A stretch of DNA of 64,000 nt. It comes from a virus. Of the stretch, positions 41,581 through 50,978 are shown in pieces (within the stretch, counting starts at the first letter, position 1; each line of letters begins with the position of its first letter). The notes under the pieces were generated by a model that ran no database searches, had not been told where the DNA came from, and saw nothing but the letters and a program-made list of their open reading frames with translations. The stretch covers positions 1 to 64,000 of the IMG/VR virus record IMGVR_UViG_3300036791_000703. One strand, 5' to 3'. A program made the translations under genes and the position numbers.

Positions 41581-43497
41581 ATGGGTACGACCCCCGTCTT
41601 CGGCTTGCAATTTATTCAGCAAGATGATCAGGCGATGCCGGTCATAGGTGCTAATATGGACGTTATCGGAATTATCGGCCCGTCGTCCACCGCCGACCCG
41701 GAGATTTTTCCGCTCGATACGCCGGTCCTCTTCTTCTCCAACGATACACTCCTGCTTTCGCACCTTGGGTCCGACGGCTACATTCCTGATGCAATCAACG
41801 GCATCAATGCGCAGCTGGCGGACTTCCAGATCGCGGCGCAGATCGTGATCGTGCGGACGGCCTATGGCGACAGTCTGGTCTCGGAGACCGAGACGCTGCA
41901 GCAGACCATCGCGCGCATTATGGGCGACAGCGTGCTCGGCACCGGGCTCTATGCGTTCCTCAAGGCGCCCAACACGCTCTATTGCACGCCGCGCATCATC
42001 GTTGCGCCCGGCTACACCGGACAGATGGCGAACTCGCTCGATACCCTGACGATCGAGAATGACGGCGTCGGCTACATCCCGAACCAGACCTACGGCATCA
42101 CCTTCGCGCTCGGCAACGGCGAGCAGAACCTGACAACGTCAGTGCTGCCGAAGGGGCATGCGGTCGCCGACAACAACGGCCACATCGGCGAGCAGGAGCT
42201 GTTCATCGACAGCTGGGGCGCGTGGTTCACGGTGGCGCCGGTGGCGACGCTGCCGCCGCCCGACGGCACCCCGGCGCCTGCCTCGCCCGCGCAGGGCCAG
42301 ATCATCTTCAACGCTCAGCCGGGTGTCGGCACCAACATCGCGATCAGCTCACAGCCAGTCACTTTCATCGCCCATGGTGGGACGCCCGCTGCGTATCAGG
42401 TCGCGCTCGGCGTCAATCTCGACGAGACGCTCGACAACCTCGTCGCCTACTTGATGGGGACCACGGCGCAGGCCGATCCCAATCTCGGGCTGTGCACCTA
42501 CGTCAAGGCGGCGTCGACCTATCTGAGCCTGTTGATCACCTCGAAGGCGACCGCGGCGGCAGCCAACGACATCACCGTCACCACCAACGTCACCGGCGCC
42601 CAGTGCTCGCCGACGCTGCAGGGTGGCGCCGACGCTGAAATCTCGACCCAGGCGACAGTGCTCTGCACGATGGCGCTCGGCGCCAATCCGGTGTGCGCCA
42701 ACATGACCGGCGTGCTCGATACCCTGATCGGCCATGGCATCGTCGAGAGCGCCGGCACTTCGATGATCGCCGACGAGAGCTGGCGCACCACGCTCAACAG
42801 CCAGCGCCTCATTGGGCTGTCTGGTGGCGTCAAAATTCAGGACCCGTACTCCGGCGACATCGTGGTGATGCCGTTGGCGCCGCGGATGGCGGGCGCGCTG
42901 GTCGCCGAAGATTTCAGGACCGGCTACCCGTTCCACTCGTGCGCCAACCGCGCCATCCAGGGTATTGTCGGCCCGGCGCGCTCGATCGCGTTCTCGCTCA
43001 CCGATGGTGAGACCGAGGGACAGGTGCTGCTTGGTGCCAACCTCGGGATCATTGCGCGCGGTCTGATCGGGGTCGAGAGCGCGATCTCGTCCGGCGGTTT
43101 CATCCTGATCTCGACCGACAACATGGGGGATGATTCGCTCTGGCAAATGTACAACGTGAAAAGAGGGCGCGACTATATTCATCTCTCGCTGATGCCCGCG
43201 TTGCGCACCTATCTAGGCCGCTCTAACATCGATCGTCAAACTGTTACCAACGTCGAGGAAACCATCGCGTCGTTCCTCGCCCAGCTTACGGCGCTTCAGC
43301 AAATCCTCGGCTACAAGGTCACCTTCAGCGGCAGCCTCAACAGCGCGGAGGAGATCAGGCTCGGGCATCTCACCGTGAGCTTCGCGGCCGAAGAGCCGCC
43401 GGTGCTCAAGTTGATCACCACTATGTCAGCTCGCTACAAGCCGGCGATCGACGCCATGGTCTCGCAGCTCGCCGAGCAGCTGGTGTTCAGCGGCTGA
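41581..43497 (+). CDS. tail sheath protein
   Basis: 638 aa, larger than P2 FI (~395) and T4 gp18-like cores because of an inserted domain (about residues 235-353, GQIIFNAQPGVGTNIAISSQ...). That domain shares features with the insert of the cement protein. The C-terminal conserved part includes SGDIVVMPLAPRMAGALV, ISSGGFILISTDN, VKRGRDYIHLSLMPALRTYL and a final helix. It contracts to drive the tube through the envelope. Followed directly by the two tail tubes. Confidence 0.85.
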   Translation: MGTTPVFGLQFIQQDDQAMPVIGANMDVIGIIGPSSTADPEIFPLDTPVLFFSNDTLLLSHLGSDGYIPDAINGINAQLADFQIAAQIVIVRTAYGDSLVSETETLQQTIARIMGDSVLGTGLYAFLKAPNTLYCTPRIIVAPGYTGQMANSLDTLTIENDGVGYIPNQTYGITFALGNGEQNLTTSVLPKGHAVADNNGHIGEQELFIDSWGAWFTVAPVATLPPPDGTPAPASPAQGQIIFNAQPGVGTNIAISSQPVTFIAHGGTPAAYQVALGVNLDETLDNLVAYLMGTTAQADPNLGLCTYVKAASTYLSLLITSKATAAAANDITVTTNVTGAQCSPTLQGGADAEISTQATVLCTMALGANPVCANMTGVLDTLIGHGIVESAGTSMIADESWRTTLNSQRLIGLSGGVKIQDPYSGDIVVMPLAPRMAGALVAEDFRTGYPFHSCANRAIQGIVGPARSIAFSLTDGETEGQVLLGANLGIIARGLIGVESAISSGGFILISTDNMGDDSLWQMYNVKRGRDYIHLSLMPALRTYLGRSNIDRQTVTNVEETIASFLAQLTALQQILGYKVTFSGSLNSAEEIRLGHLTVSFAAEEPPVLKLITTMSARYKPAIDAMVSQLAEQLVFSG

Positions 43498-43510
43498 CGG
43501 GGAGACAGCG

Positions 43511-44035
43511 ATGGCTGAGACGATCCTCACGTTGGATCAGGCCAACATGTTCTGTGGTCGCGAGCCGGGCGACGTGAACAATGGCCTCTACCTCGAATTA
43601 ACCGAGGTCAAGCTGCCGGCGATGAACGAGCAATACATCGATCATCGTGCCGGTGGTACGCCGATCGCGATCGAAATCGACACCATGTTTGCCAAGCTTG
43701 AGTCGACGTTCCAGCTGCTCGGCTGGAACGTCAACACGGCAACCATGATCGGAACGTGGATGGCAGAACAGAATGTTTTTTGGGTTTACGGTTTGGCGCG
43801 AGATCGTATGACCGGGCAGCCATCTCGTGTCACTGCCAAGATGCGCGGCAGGCTTGGCCTCGCCGAGCCGCAGAACTGGAATAGGTCTGGGGCGCATCAT
43901 TGGAATTATGCGATTAAAGGTATTATCGCCTACGATCTGGTCGTCGGTAATACCTCAATATATTCATGGGACTTTTTCGCAAACAAACTTGTCATCGGCC
44001 CGGTGGCGGGAAATTCGCCGCAACAGTTCTTCTGA
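43511..44035 (+). CDS. tail tube protein, copy 1
   Basis: 174 aa. The sequence (MAETILTLDQANMFCGREPG, WAxxNVFWVYGLARDRMTGQ) resembles P2 FII-type tube proteins of ~170 aa. It is about three-quarters identical to the next gene, marking a tandem duplication. The GGGAGACAGCG leader provides a ribosome site. Confidence 0.8.
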   Translation: MAETILTLDQANMFCGREPGDVNNGLYLELTEVKLPAMNEQYIDHRAGGTPIAIEIDTMFAKLESTFQLLGWNVNTATMIGTWMAEQNVFWVYGLARDRMTGQPSRVTAKMRGRLGLAEPQNWNRSGAHHWNYAIKGIIAYDLVVGNTSIYSWDFFANKLVIGPVAGNSPQQFF

Positions 44036-44057
44036 CGAAACGCAACGGAGTAGACAC

Positions 44058-44648
44058 ATGGCTGAGACCATTCTCACGCTTGACCAAGCCAACATGTTCT
44101 GCGGGCGCGAACCCACGGACGTGAATAACGGTCTGTACTTGGAGCTGACCGAATTCAAGCTGCCGGCGATGAACGACCAGTTCGTCGACCACCGCGGCGC
44201 TGGCGTGCCGATCTCGATTGAAGTCGATACCATCTTCGCCAAGCTGGAGTCGACGTTTCAGTTGATCGGCTGGAACGTCCAGACCGCGACGCTGATCGCG
44301 TCGTGGATGGCCGAGCAGAATGTGTTCTGGATTTACGGGCTGGCGCGCGATCGGATGACCGGCGAGTCGTCACGCGTCACCGCGAAGATGCGAGGTAAGC
44401 TCGGTCTTGCCGATCCGCAGAACTGGAACAGGTCGGGTGCCCAGCATTGGAATTACGCGATCAAGGGCATCATCTCCTACGACCTCGTGATCGGAAACAC
44501 CTCGGTGTACAGCTGGGATTTTTTCGCCAACAGATTTGTCGTTGGCACCTGGGATCGCAATTCCGACACCAACGCGATCCTCAACATTCCGATCGCCACC
44601 GCGGCGCCGATCTTGGTCGGTCCGGTCATCGAGCCGGGGACGCCGTAA
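44058..44648 (+). CDS. tail tube protein, copy 2
   Basis: 196 aa. The first ~155 residues follow copy 1 closely, and the C-terminus differs: copy 2 continues TWDRNSDTNAILNIPIATAA...PILVGPVIEP, while copy 1 ends at GNSPQQFF. The strong 5' match makes the two ORFs share DNA and protein. Whether both are built into one tail or alternate is not visible. A good ATG follows GGAG. Confidence 0.8.
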   Translation: MAETILTLDQANMFCGREPTDVNNGLYLELTEFKLPAMNDQFVDHRGAGVPISIEVDTIFAKLESTFQLIGWNVQTATLIASWMAEQNVFWIYGLARDRMTGESSRVTAKMRGKLGLADPQNWNRSGAQHWNYAIKGIISYDLVIGNTSVYSWDFFANRFVVGTWDRNSDTNAILNIPIATAAPILVGPVIEPGTP

Positions 44649-44651
44649 GCC

Positions 44652-45158
44652 ATGGCGCTCGATACGCTTCGCAAGACCGGCGGTTGGTGCGTCGAACTGT
44701 ATGTGCCGCTCAAATGGGGCGCGCGGACTGTCGACACCATCGAGATCAAGGCGCCGACCATTGGCCTTCTCACCCGGTGGCAACGTGGCGACATTCCGTC
44801 GTCGATGGCGCTATTGGCCGAGCTGTCCGACATTCCGGAGTCGATCCTCAACACCATCACCTATCCGGACGCCGACCGCGTTCTGCTGGCGATGTTCAAC
44901 GTGGTGCCGAAGCCAATCCAGTCCGACTTCTCAAACGGCGTGAGACCGCTGTCGACACCGCCTGATGAGGCGCCGGAGCCGGCGCCGGGATCGCGGCCGT
45001 TGGCGGTCGACGATCCGCGCTTCCCGAAGCACGAAGGCACGCTGTCACAGCCAGAACCGGAGCCTGTGCCCGCGCCCGCGCCTGCGCCCGCGCCAGCTTC
45101 GACCGGGGGGATTGGTGTTTCGATGGATGGGCCATCGGTAATCAGAAAGGTTGTCTGA
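44652..45158 (+). CDS. tail assembly chaperone candidate
   Basis: 168 aa. The N-terminal half (VELYVPLKWGARTVDTIEIK, PTIGLLTRWQRGDIPSSM) is like the phage tail assembly chaperone family that sits between tube and tape-measure genes and coats the tape measure. The second half is a Pro/Ala/Glu tail (EPEPVPAPAPAPAPA). Many such genes use a programmed frameshift. None convincing was seen here. Confidence 0.6.
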   Translation: MALDTLRKTGGWCVELYVPLKWGARTVDTIEIKAPTIGLLTRWQRGDIPSSMALLAELSDIPESILNTITYPDADRVLLAMFNVVPKPIQSDFSNGVRPLSTPPDEAPEPAPGSRPLAVDDPRFPKHEGTLSQPEPEPVPAPAPAPAPASTGGIGVSMDGPSVIRKVV

Positions 45159-45159
45159 C

Positions 45160-48100
45160 GTGTCGGATGTCGACTATAGCGTCAAAATAACCGGGACCGA
45201 CGAGACCAAGCAGGCATTCGAGTCGGCGGCGCGCAACGCGACCGACGCCTCGAAGATGATCAACACGCAGTTCGCCAATCTAACGCAGAGCGTCGACAAA
45301 CAGACTGCGGCGATCGAGAAGCTTGCCAAGAAAGCAGCAGGCAAGGGAGACGAGGACCTCAGCGGTGCGTTCGGTGCGGCCGGAAAATCCGTCGAAGGGT
45401 TTTCTGATGGGCTGAAAAAAGCGCTGTCGCCAGCCGTCGTCATCGCTTTTGTCGAGAAATCGATCGAGGCGTTCGGTGCGATGGAGGACATGCAGAATCG
45501 CATGATCGCCACCGGCAAGGTGAACAAGCAGCAGTCAGAGGAGGTGCTTAAAGTATTAAAAGAAATTGCGATCTTCACCGGCCAGAGCCGTGACGTGATC
45601 GGTGATCATTATACCAAGGTGCTTCAAAATAATGAAAAGCTGATCGGCTCCCTCAAGGACATGGAGCTGTACGCCCATATGGCGAAGATTCCTTTTGAAG
45701 CTGCCTTGGATGTCGGTCAGGCGGCAGTGTCAGGTGGCTTGGACCCCAAGGACCTACCGCAATACTACGCCCGATTGGCGCAGGGCGTAGAGGTTTCCGG
45801 TAAGGCAACCGCAACGGCCACCACTGCGGCACTCGATAGGCTGAAGAGCCTGCAGCTAATCGGGCCGGAGATGGAAAAGCAGGTGACCTCTGTCATCGCA
45901 GCGACCACCACCGCTTCGGTGACTCCGGAAAAGGCCGCCAGCAATCTGGCCACGGTGATGGAGAGGCTCTACCACAAAACCCCCGGCAGTCCGTTGGCTA
46001 ATCTGGGGGTCGAATTTCAGCAACTCACCGACCATGTTATCAATTTCGATCAGTTTGCCGACAAAGCGCTGCAGAAGTATGGCCCTGGAAATCCGGCTTT
46101 CAAATCGTTGTTTCAAAGTGATGAGATTGGCAGGGAGTGGATTCAAAATCTCGCTGATGCGAAGAAATCTGGAAAACTACAAGAGGCCGCCAAGGACGTT
46201 CAGACGTTAGAAAACTGGCCGATGTACAAAGAGAGCCAGACCAAGCTCCTCAATGAAGCGAAGGTTGAGATCAGCGAGGTGGCGGATGAAGTCGGCAAGA
46301 TGGTGAATGCCGGCGCGATCCTCAAAGACCTCTCTTCCGGCATCCATGCGCTGACGTTGGCAATCAGGGAGTTCAACGCGCTCGACACCAACATGAGCAG
46401 CATCATGGGGGCGGGCGCTCAGATCGTGACCGGCAAGCGCGGCACTCGCAACATGCCGATCACGACACCGCAGCCGTCGGTGATGCCCAACATTGGGCCA
46501 GGAGGCGGCGGTGGTGGTGGTGGTGGTGGCGGCGGCGGGTCTGGGCTGCCGAGAATTCCCGTCCCGCCCCAGCCCCAGCATTTCACTGGCGGTGGTGGTA
46601 GCGGAGGCGGAGGCGGCGGCGGTGGCTGGCGACCTGACGCACTCGGGGTCGGCGGCTGGCCATCCTCATCGAACATCGACGATCGCCGCAATCAGTCGCC
46701 CTATGGCGGCGGCTCTAGTGGTCCTGGCGGCGGGGCGCAATACTTCACCGGCTCCGGTGGTAGTCAGCAAGCCGCTGTGACGGCCATGCAGACCGCCAAC
46801 GATGCCGACGTGCACGCCATGGCGATGCGCGGCGAGACCGGTGGCGGTGCGGGCGCTGGCGGATATGGTTGGCCGGGCGCGATACAGGGTGGTCCAGGCG
46901 ATGCCGGTGGTGGCGGTGGCACTGGCTGGGGTCCAGGCGGTGGCCATGGCGGTGCCGGCTATGGCTATGGCGGCGGCTTCCGTCCCGGTATCGGCGGCGC
47001 TCGCGGTCGCCCGGGCAGCGTCGGCGGTCGTCGCAGTCGCACCGGTCCCGGCGCTTCTGACACCACCACATCGACCGACAGCACCAGTCGGCCGGGGACG
47101 CTGCCGTGGCCGACCAATGCGCCGGCCGGGCGGATCGCCGGCACTACGACGGCGACCGGCTATGGCCGCGCCGAGCAGATGACACCGCACGATCTCGGCG
47201 GCACCACCACGACCGTGACCGGCTCGCAGACCTTGAAGCAAGCGCGAGCTGAAATGTTCAGGCAGATGGATGCCGATCCCAAGCTAAAGAATGATGTGAT
47301 GCGCGCGATCCGCGCCGAGAATAATAATCCACAGCCTGTGCTCGAAGCGTTCGCTAACCGCTATGCCGCCGACAAGAGCAGCAGCGTCTACAGCGCGCTT
47401 CACGGTGGGTTTTTCGGTCCCGTCAATCGCAACAGCGAAAGATATCGTTCGCCGCTTTCTGGGGAAGAGGAGAAAGCTGGCCTTGCTGCCTATGAAGCCG
47501 TGAAGAGCGGCAGCAACATGATCGATTACCGCACCGATCAGGGCATGTGGCAGCCGGGATATTATGAGCATCCCTACGCCAAAAAGATTGGCGCCGAAGC
47601 GGCACGGTTGAAGCAGATCGGCGGTGAGTGGTTCAGCGATATGGGGCCGGATCAGCGGGCATGGGCTGATCGAATGCGGGCCGGTGGCGGTGAGACGACC
47701 ACCACGTCGACTGGGCCAGGACAACAAGCCGGTACGGCGCAGTGGCCCGGCGAGGGTGTCGTAGCAGGCGGCGGTGGCGCCTATGCAGGTCCACAGGCTG
47801 GCGCGATGAATGCGCCGGGTGGCAAGCCGCCGGAAGCTTTCATCATGCACCACACCAGCGGTGGCGGTACGCCGCAGGGTGTCGTCGAGGATTGGCGGCG
47901 CAACCGCCCCGGCATCGGCTCGCAGTACATCATGGATCGCGAAGGGCGGGTTTGGGACACCGCGAAGGAGCTTGGCTATGGCGGCACCAGCCACATGCTC
48001 ACCGGCAAGGGCGAGGGTGCTGGTCTGTCGAATCGCAACGTCGTCGGAATGGAGCGGATCGGACAGAGCAACAAGGACTGGACGCAGGCACAAATCGACG

Positions 48101-48633
48101 CCGTCGGTCCTTGGATGGAGCAGCACTATCCTGGCATCCGGATGCTTGGACACGGTCAGGTCAACCCAGGCCATCGCGAGGCGGACGAAGGCAGGGTGAT
48201 GATCGACGCGGTCAATCGGTACCGCGCGACGCATTCTAAGTTAGCGGGTCCTTCCCCGTCCGGTGGTGCGCGTCTCGACAAGAACGCCCCTCCCGCTCCG
48301 TACATGCACGAAATGGAGGATGTCGGGAAACAGCGAACCGATGCCGGTGGGGACCATGAGCCGGCGGCAATCCCTGACAAGTACAATCGACTCGGGCAGC
48401 ATGAGAAATGGCCACCGGAGAAGCCGTCAACCGATGAGGGTCATGCTGGCGACGAGAATATCCGCCGCCAGCGCAGTGAGCTGTCGAAGCCGATCAAGAC
48501 GACGATGAACGTCACCCACCCACGGCAGCATGAGAAGACGGCGCCACCGGATCGGCACAACTCGCGCATCGCTTCGATCGCACAGAGCCGTCATGACCGC
48601 CATCGCCACGGTGGTGACATCGGATATGCGTGA
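45160..48633 (+). CDS. tape measure protein 1 with amidase domain
   Basis: 1157 aa; GTG start after AAAGG (TTG 45151 is an alternative). N-terminal helices (to ~400) resemble the paralog downstream. A Gly/Ser/Pro-rich middle (~440-690) is very low complexity. Residues about 885-1030 form an amidase_2/PGRP-type N-acetylmuramoyl-L-alanine amidase (FIMHHT with His897/His898; HGQVNPGHREAD with His998 and His1005). The C-terminus ends GDIGYA. Tape measures set tail length, and the embedded amidase would open the cell wall. Start overlaps the chaperone stop region. Confidence 0.8.
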   Translation: MSDVDYSVKITGTDETKQAFESAARNATDASKMINTQFANLTQSVDKQTAAIEKLAKKAAGKGDEDLSGAFGAAGKSVEGFSDGLKKALSPAVVIAFVEKSIEAFGAMEDMQNRMIATGKVNKQQSEEVLKVLKEIAIFTGQSRDVIGDHYTKVLQNNEKLIGSLKDMELYAHMAKIPFEAALDVGQAAVSGGLDPKDLPQYYARLAQGVEVSGKATATATTAALDRLKSLQLIGPEMEKQVTSVIAATTTASVTPEKAASNLATVMERLYHKTPGSPLANLGVEFQQLTDHVINFDQFADKALQKYGPGNPAFKSLFQSDEIGREWIQNLADAKKSGKLQEAAKDVQTLENWPMYKESQTKLLNEAKVEISEVADEVGKMVNAGAILKDLSSGIHALTLAIREFNALDTNMSSIMGAGAQIVTGKRGTRNMPITTPQPSVMPNIGPGGGGGGGGGGGGGSGLPRIPVPPQPQHFTGGGGSGGGGGGGGWRPDALGVGGWPSSSNIDDRRNQSPYGGGSSGPGGGAQYFTGSGGSQQAAVTAMQTANDADVHAMAMRGETGGGAGAGGYGWPGAIQGGPGDAGGGGGTGWGPGGGHGGAGYGYGGGFRPGIGGARGRPGSVGGRRSRTGPGASDTTTSTDSTSRPGTLPWPTNAPAGRIAGTTTATGYGRAEQMTPHDLGGTTTTVTGSQTLKQARAEMFRQMDADPKLKNDVMRAIRAENNNPQPVLEAFANRYAADKSSSVYSALHGGFFGPVNRNSERYRSPLSGEEEKAGLAAYEAVKSGSNMIDYRTDQGMWQPGYYEHPYAKKIGAEAARLKQIGGEWFSDMGPDQRAWADRMRAGGGETTTTSTGPGQQAGTAQWPGEGVVAGGGGAYAGPQAGAMNAPGGKPPEAFIMHHTSGGGTPQGVVEDWRRNRPGIGSQYIMDREGRVWDTAKELGYGGTSHMLTGKGEGAGLSNRNVVGMERIGQSNKDWTQAQIDAVGPWMEQHYPGIRMLGHGQVNPGHREADEGRVMIDAVNRYRATHSKLAGPSPSGGARLDKNAPPAPYMHEMEDVGKQRTDAGGDHEPAAIPDKYNRLGQHEKWPPEKPSTDEGHAGDENIRRQRSELSKPIKTTMNVTHPRQHEKTAPPDRHNSRIASIAQSRHDRHRHGGDIGYA

Positions 48634-50978
48634 TGGTTGAGATCGTAGAAAACAAAGTCACTATCGGCGCCAGCGTTGACATCAAGAACGCGTTCGACAG
48701 CGCCACCAAGAACTTCGTTGAGTATTTCAAGACCACCGATCAGTTTTGGAAGAACGCAACCCAGCGCGTCAAGGAGCACGAGGAGAACGCCCACAAGCTG
48801 GCGAAGCGCGTCGGCGGCAAGGGCAAGGAAGACATCGCTGGGGCATTCGGCACCGCCGCCGCAGGTTTGACCGGTTTTCTGACTGGCTTCATCGCCGGTG
48901 CCGTCAAAGAGGCGGAGCACGGCATCATCGATGCCGTCGGGGCCATCATTACGGCTGGCGCCAATGAGGAGGATGCCGACAACCGATTGCTGTCGACCGG
49001 TAAGGTTACCCTTGATGGGCTCAGGCGATTGCACGATCGGTTTCACGAGTTTGGGCCGACGGTCGGCAAGTTCAGCAACGAGCTGAAAGACGAATACCTT
49101 GGGCTGATTCAAACCACTCCGAAGCTGTTGCCGTATTTCGAGACGATGCAGCGAATGAGGTTTGCCACCCAGGCGTCATGGCAATCCATAATGGCGTTGT
49201 CCAATCAGGCGTTGATTGCCGGTGTCAAACCGGCGGACATGCCGGATTATTTGAGGCGGGCAGGGGCAGCGTTTCTCAAGCTCGGTGACGATGGTGTCCA
49301 GGCCGGCACCAAGGTGACCGAGGCGTTTCGCCATGTCCAGGTCACCGGCACTGCTGCGATGAACGATGTCAATTCGATTCTCGCCGGCATCACGCCAGCT
49401 TTTCAAAACAACCCGATGAGGGCGGCCGACGCCCTTAGTCAATTCATCAACGAAGCCGCCAAGGGCACCAACGATTCCAAAACTATGGACTTGATGCGGC
49501 AGATGCAGAGCGGCCAGATCACGCCGATCAAGTTTTTCGACGACATGATGGAGCGGCTCGATCCTTCGGGTAAGGACTTCCTGCTGCGGATGCAGGCCGA
49601 CGATCTCACCAGAGACCTCGTGCAGAATTGGCAGACACAGCGCGATGTCATTCATGCGATAGCCGACAGAATTGTTACGCCGTTTCGTGAGTGGCCGATC
49701 TTCAGCGAGTCGCTGTCGCGTGAACTACGTGAGTTCGCGGAAGCGCTTCACGAGCTTTCTCTTGTGCTTAATACGTTGCTTCCAGTGACCAACACCATCA
49801 GGGCCGCGAAGGACGCGCTCCATTCCATAGTCGAGGACTTCAAGAGTGTAAACGCTGCCAAGGATGCGCTGGTGGAGGGTGTGACTGGCGGGAAACTATG
49901 GGAGTTATATAAATCACTTTTGGGAATAAATCCGGCGGTTTTACAGTATCAAGCGGCCAAAGCCATATGGAATAATTTAGTTCGCACGCCGCCGCCACCG
50001 GCGCCACTGCCGGAAGCTCCGCCTGGGACCTACCCGTCGGTCGAGGGCGAAGGGAAGCCGGTGCGCTTCACCGGCTCCGACGACAATGAGGCCGACGTTC
50101 ACGAGATGGCGATGGCCGCTGAGCGTGGCGGCGCCGCGTTCACACCCGGTGCCGGTGAGTCTCCATGGCCGATGTTCGCAGGCGTGCCTGTGGGCGACTA
50201 CGGCAGGGGTTTTGATTATGGTCCCGCCGGTGTCAGTCCCGCGGGTGGCGCTGGCGCGGGTGGGTACTACGGCGGTGCCGGCGAAGGCTACGATCAACCA
50301 AGTTCAACACCGTCAGCGCCGTCAACGCCGTCAGCATCACCATCATCGACTTCTCCATCGCCAACCACGCCATCATCACCGGCGGCACCTGCCGTCGGCG
50401 GCGACCAGTACAAGTCCGACGTAGATTGGCTGCAGTCGCGTGGTGGTCACGATGCCCGTGACAGCAGTGAGCCCGGCGGCATCAAGCCTGAAATGGCCGC
50501 GCGGCTGCGAGCCGCCGGTGAAGCTTACGAGAAGCAGACCGGGAAGAAGGCGAACTTCGGCGAGATGTTTCGCGACAAGGCGCGGCAAGAAAAATACTAC
50601 GCCGCCTATAAGAGTGGTCGCGGCGGTCTCGCCGCTCGTCCCGGCTATTCCCGCCATGAGCAGGGTGAGGCGACAGACGTTCCGCGCGGCGGGTTTCTTG
50701 ATTGGCTTCATGGCGGCGGGGCAGGCCAGCATGGCTTAGGGTTCTTGTCTGGCAAAGCCTTTCAGATGGACCCTGTTCACGTTCAGATGGATCGCGGCTG
50801 GAAGGGGCAAAAAGCTCCTTCTGCGGAAGCATCCAAGCCGATCAAGGTCTCGATGGAGGTTGAGCCGCCGCCACGCTGGCAGCTCGAACGCGCGGCCCGC
50901 TACACCGATCAACTCGGCAACCGTCATGCTGAACGTCAGCAGCAAGCGAAAGGTGCCGGCGACATAGGATTTGCCTGA
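48633..50978 (+). CDS. tape measure protein 2 with M15 peptidase-like domain
   Basis: 781 aa; GTG 48630 or ATG 48633 overlaps the previous stop. The N-terminal region parallels protein 1 (LAKRVGGKGKEDIAGAFG vs LAKKAAGKGDEDLSGAFG; NRLLSTGKV vs NRMIATGKV). Near the end it has SRHEQGEATD (His675, Asp682) and DPVHVQM (His716), an M15/VanY-type zinc peptidase signature acting on peptide cross-links. It ends GDIGFA like protein 1. Together the two proteins pair an amidase with an endopeptidase. Confidence 0.75.
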   Translation: MVEIVENKVTIGASVDIKNAFDSATKNFVEYFKTTDQFWKNATQRVKEHEENAHKLAKRVGGKGKEDIAGAFGTAAAGLTGFLTGFIAGAVKEAEHGIIDAVGAIITAGANEEDADNRLLSTGKVTLDGLRRLHDRFHEFGPTVGKFSNELKDEYLGLIQTTPKLLPYFETMQRMRFATQASWQSIMALSNQALIAGVKPADMPDYLRRAGAAFLKLGDDGVQAGTKVTEAFRHVQVTGTAAMNDVNSILAGITPAFQNNPMRAADALSQFINEAAKGTNDSKTMDLMRQMQSGQITPIKFFDDMMERLDPSGKDFLLRMQADDLTRDLVQNWQTQRDVIHAIADRIVTPFREWPIFSESLSRELREFAEALHELSLVLNTLLPVTNTIRAAKDALHSIVEDFKSVNAAKDALVEGVTGGKLWELYKSLLGINPAVLQYQAAKAIWNNLVRTPPPPAPLPEAPPGTYPSVEGEGKPVRFTGSDDNEADVHEMAMAAERGGAAFTPGAGESPWPMFAGVPVGDYGRGFDYGPAGVSPAGGAGAGGYYGGAGEGYDQPSSTPSAPSTPSASPSSTSPSPTTPSSPAAPAVGGDQYKSDVDWLQSRGGHDARDSSEPGGIKPEMAARLRAAGEAYEKQTGKKANFGEMFRDKARQEKYYAAYKSGRGGLAARPGYSRHEQGEATDVPRGGFLDWLHGGGAGQHGLGFLSGKAFQMDPVHVQMDRGWKGQKAPSAEASKPIKVSMEVEPPPRWQLERAARYTDQLGNRHAERQQQAKGAGDIGFA

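Noticed and set aside
45105-45130. GGGGGG run near the end of the tail chaperone as a programmed frameshift site
   Set aside because: A -1 slip would need a first-position mismatch in the P site, and both shifted frames end within about 25 codons without a recognisable domain.
46501-46660. GGT/GGC-rich stretch in tape measure 1 as a repeat array or CRISPR
   Set aside because: It is in-frame glycine coding sequence without spacers of constant length.
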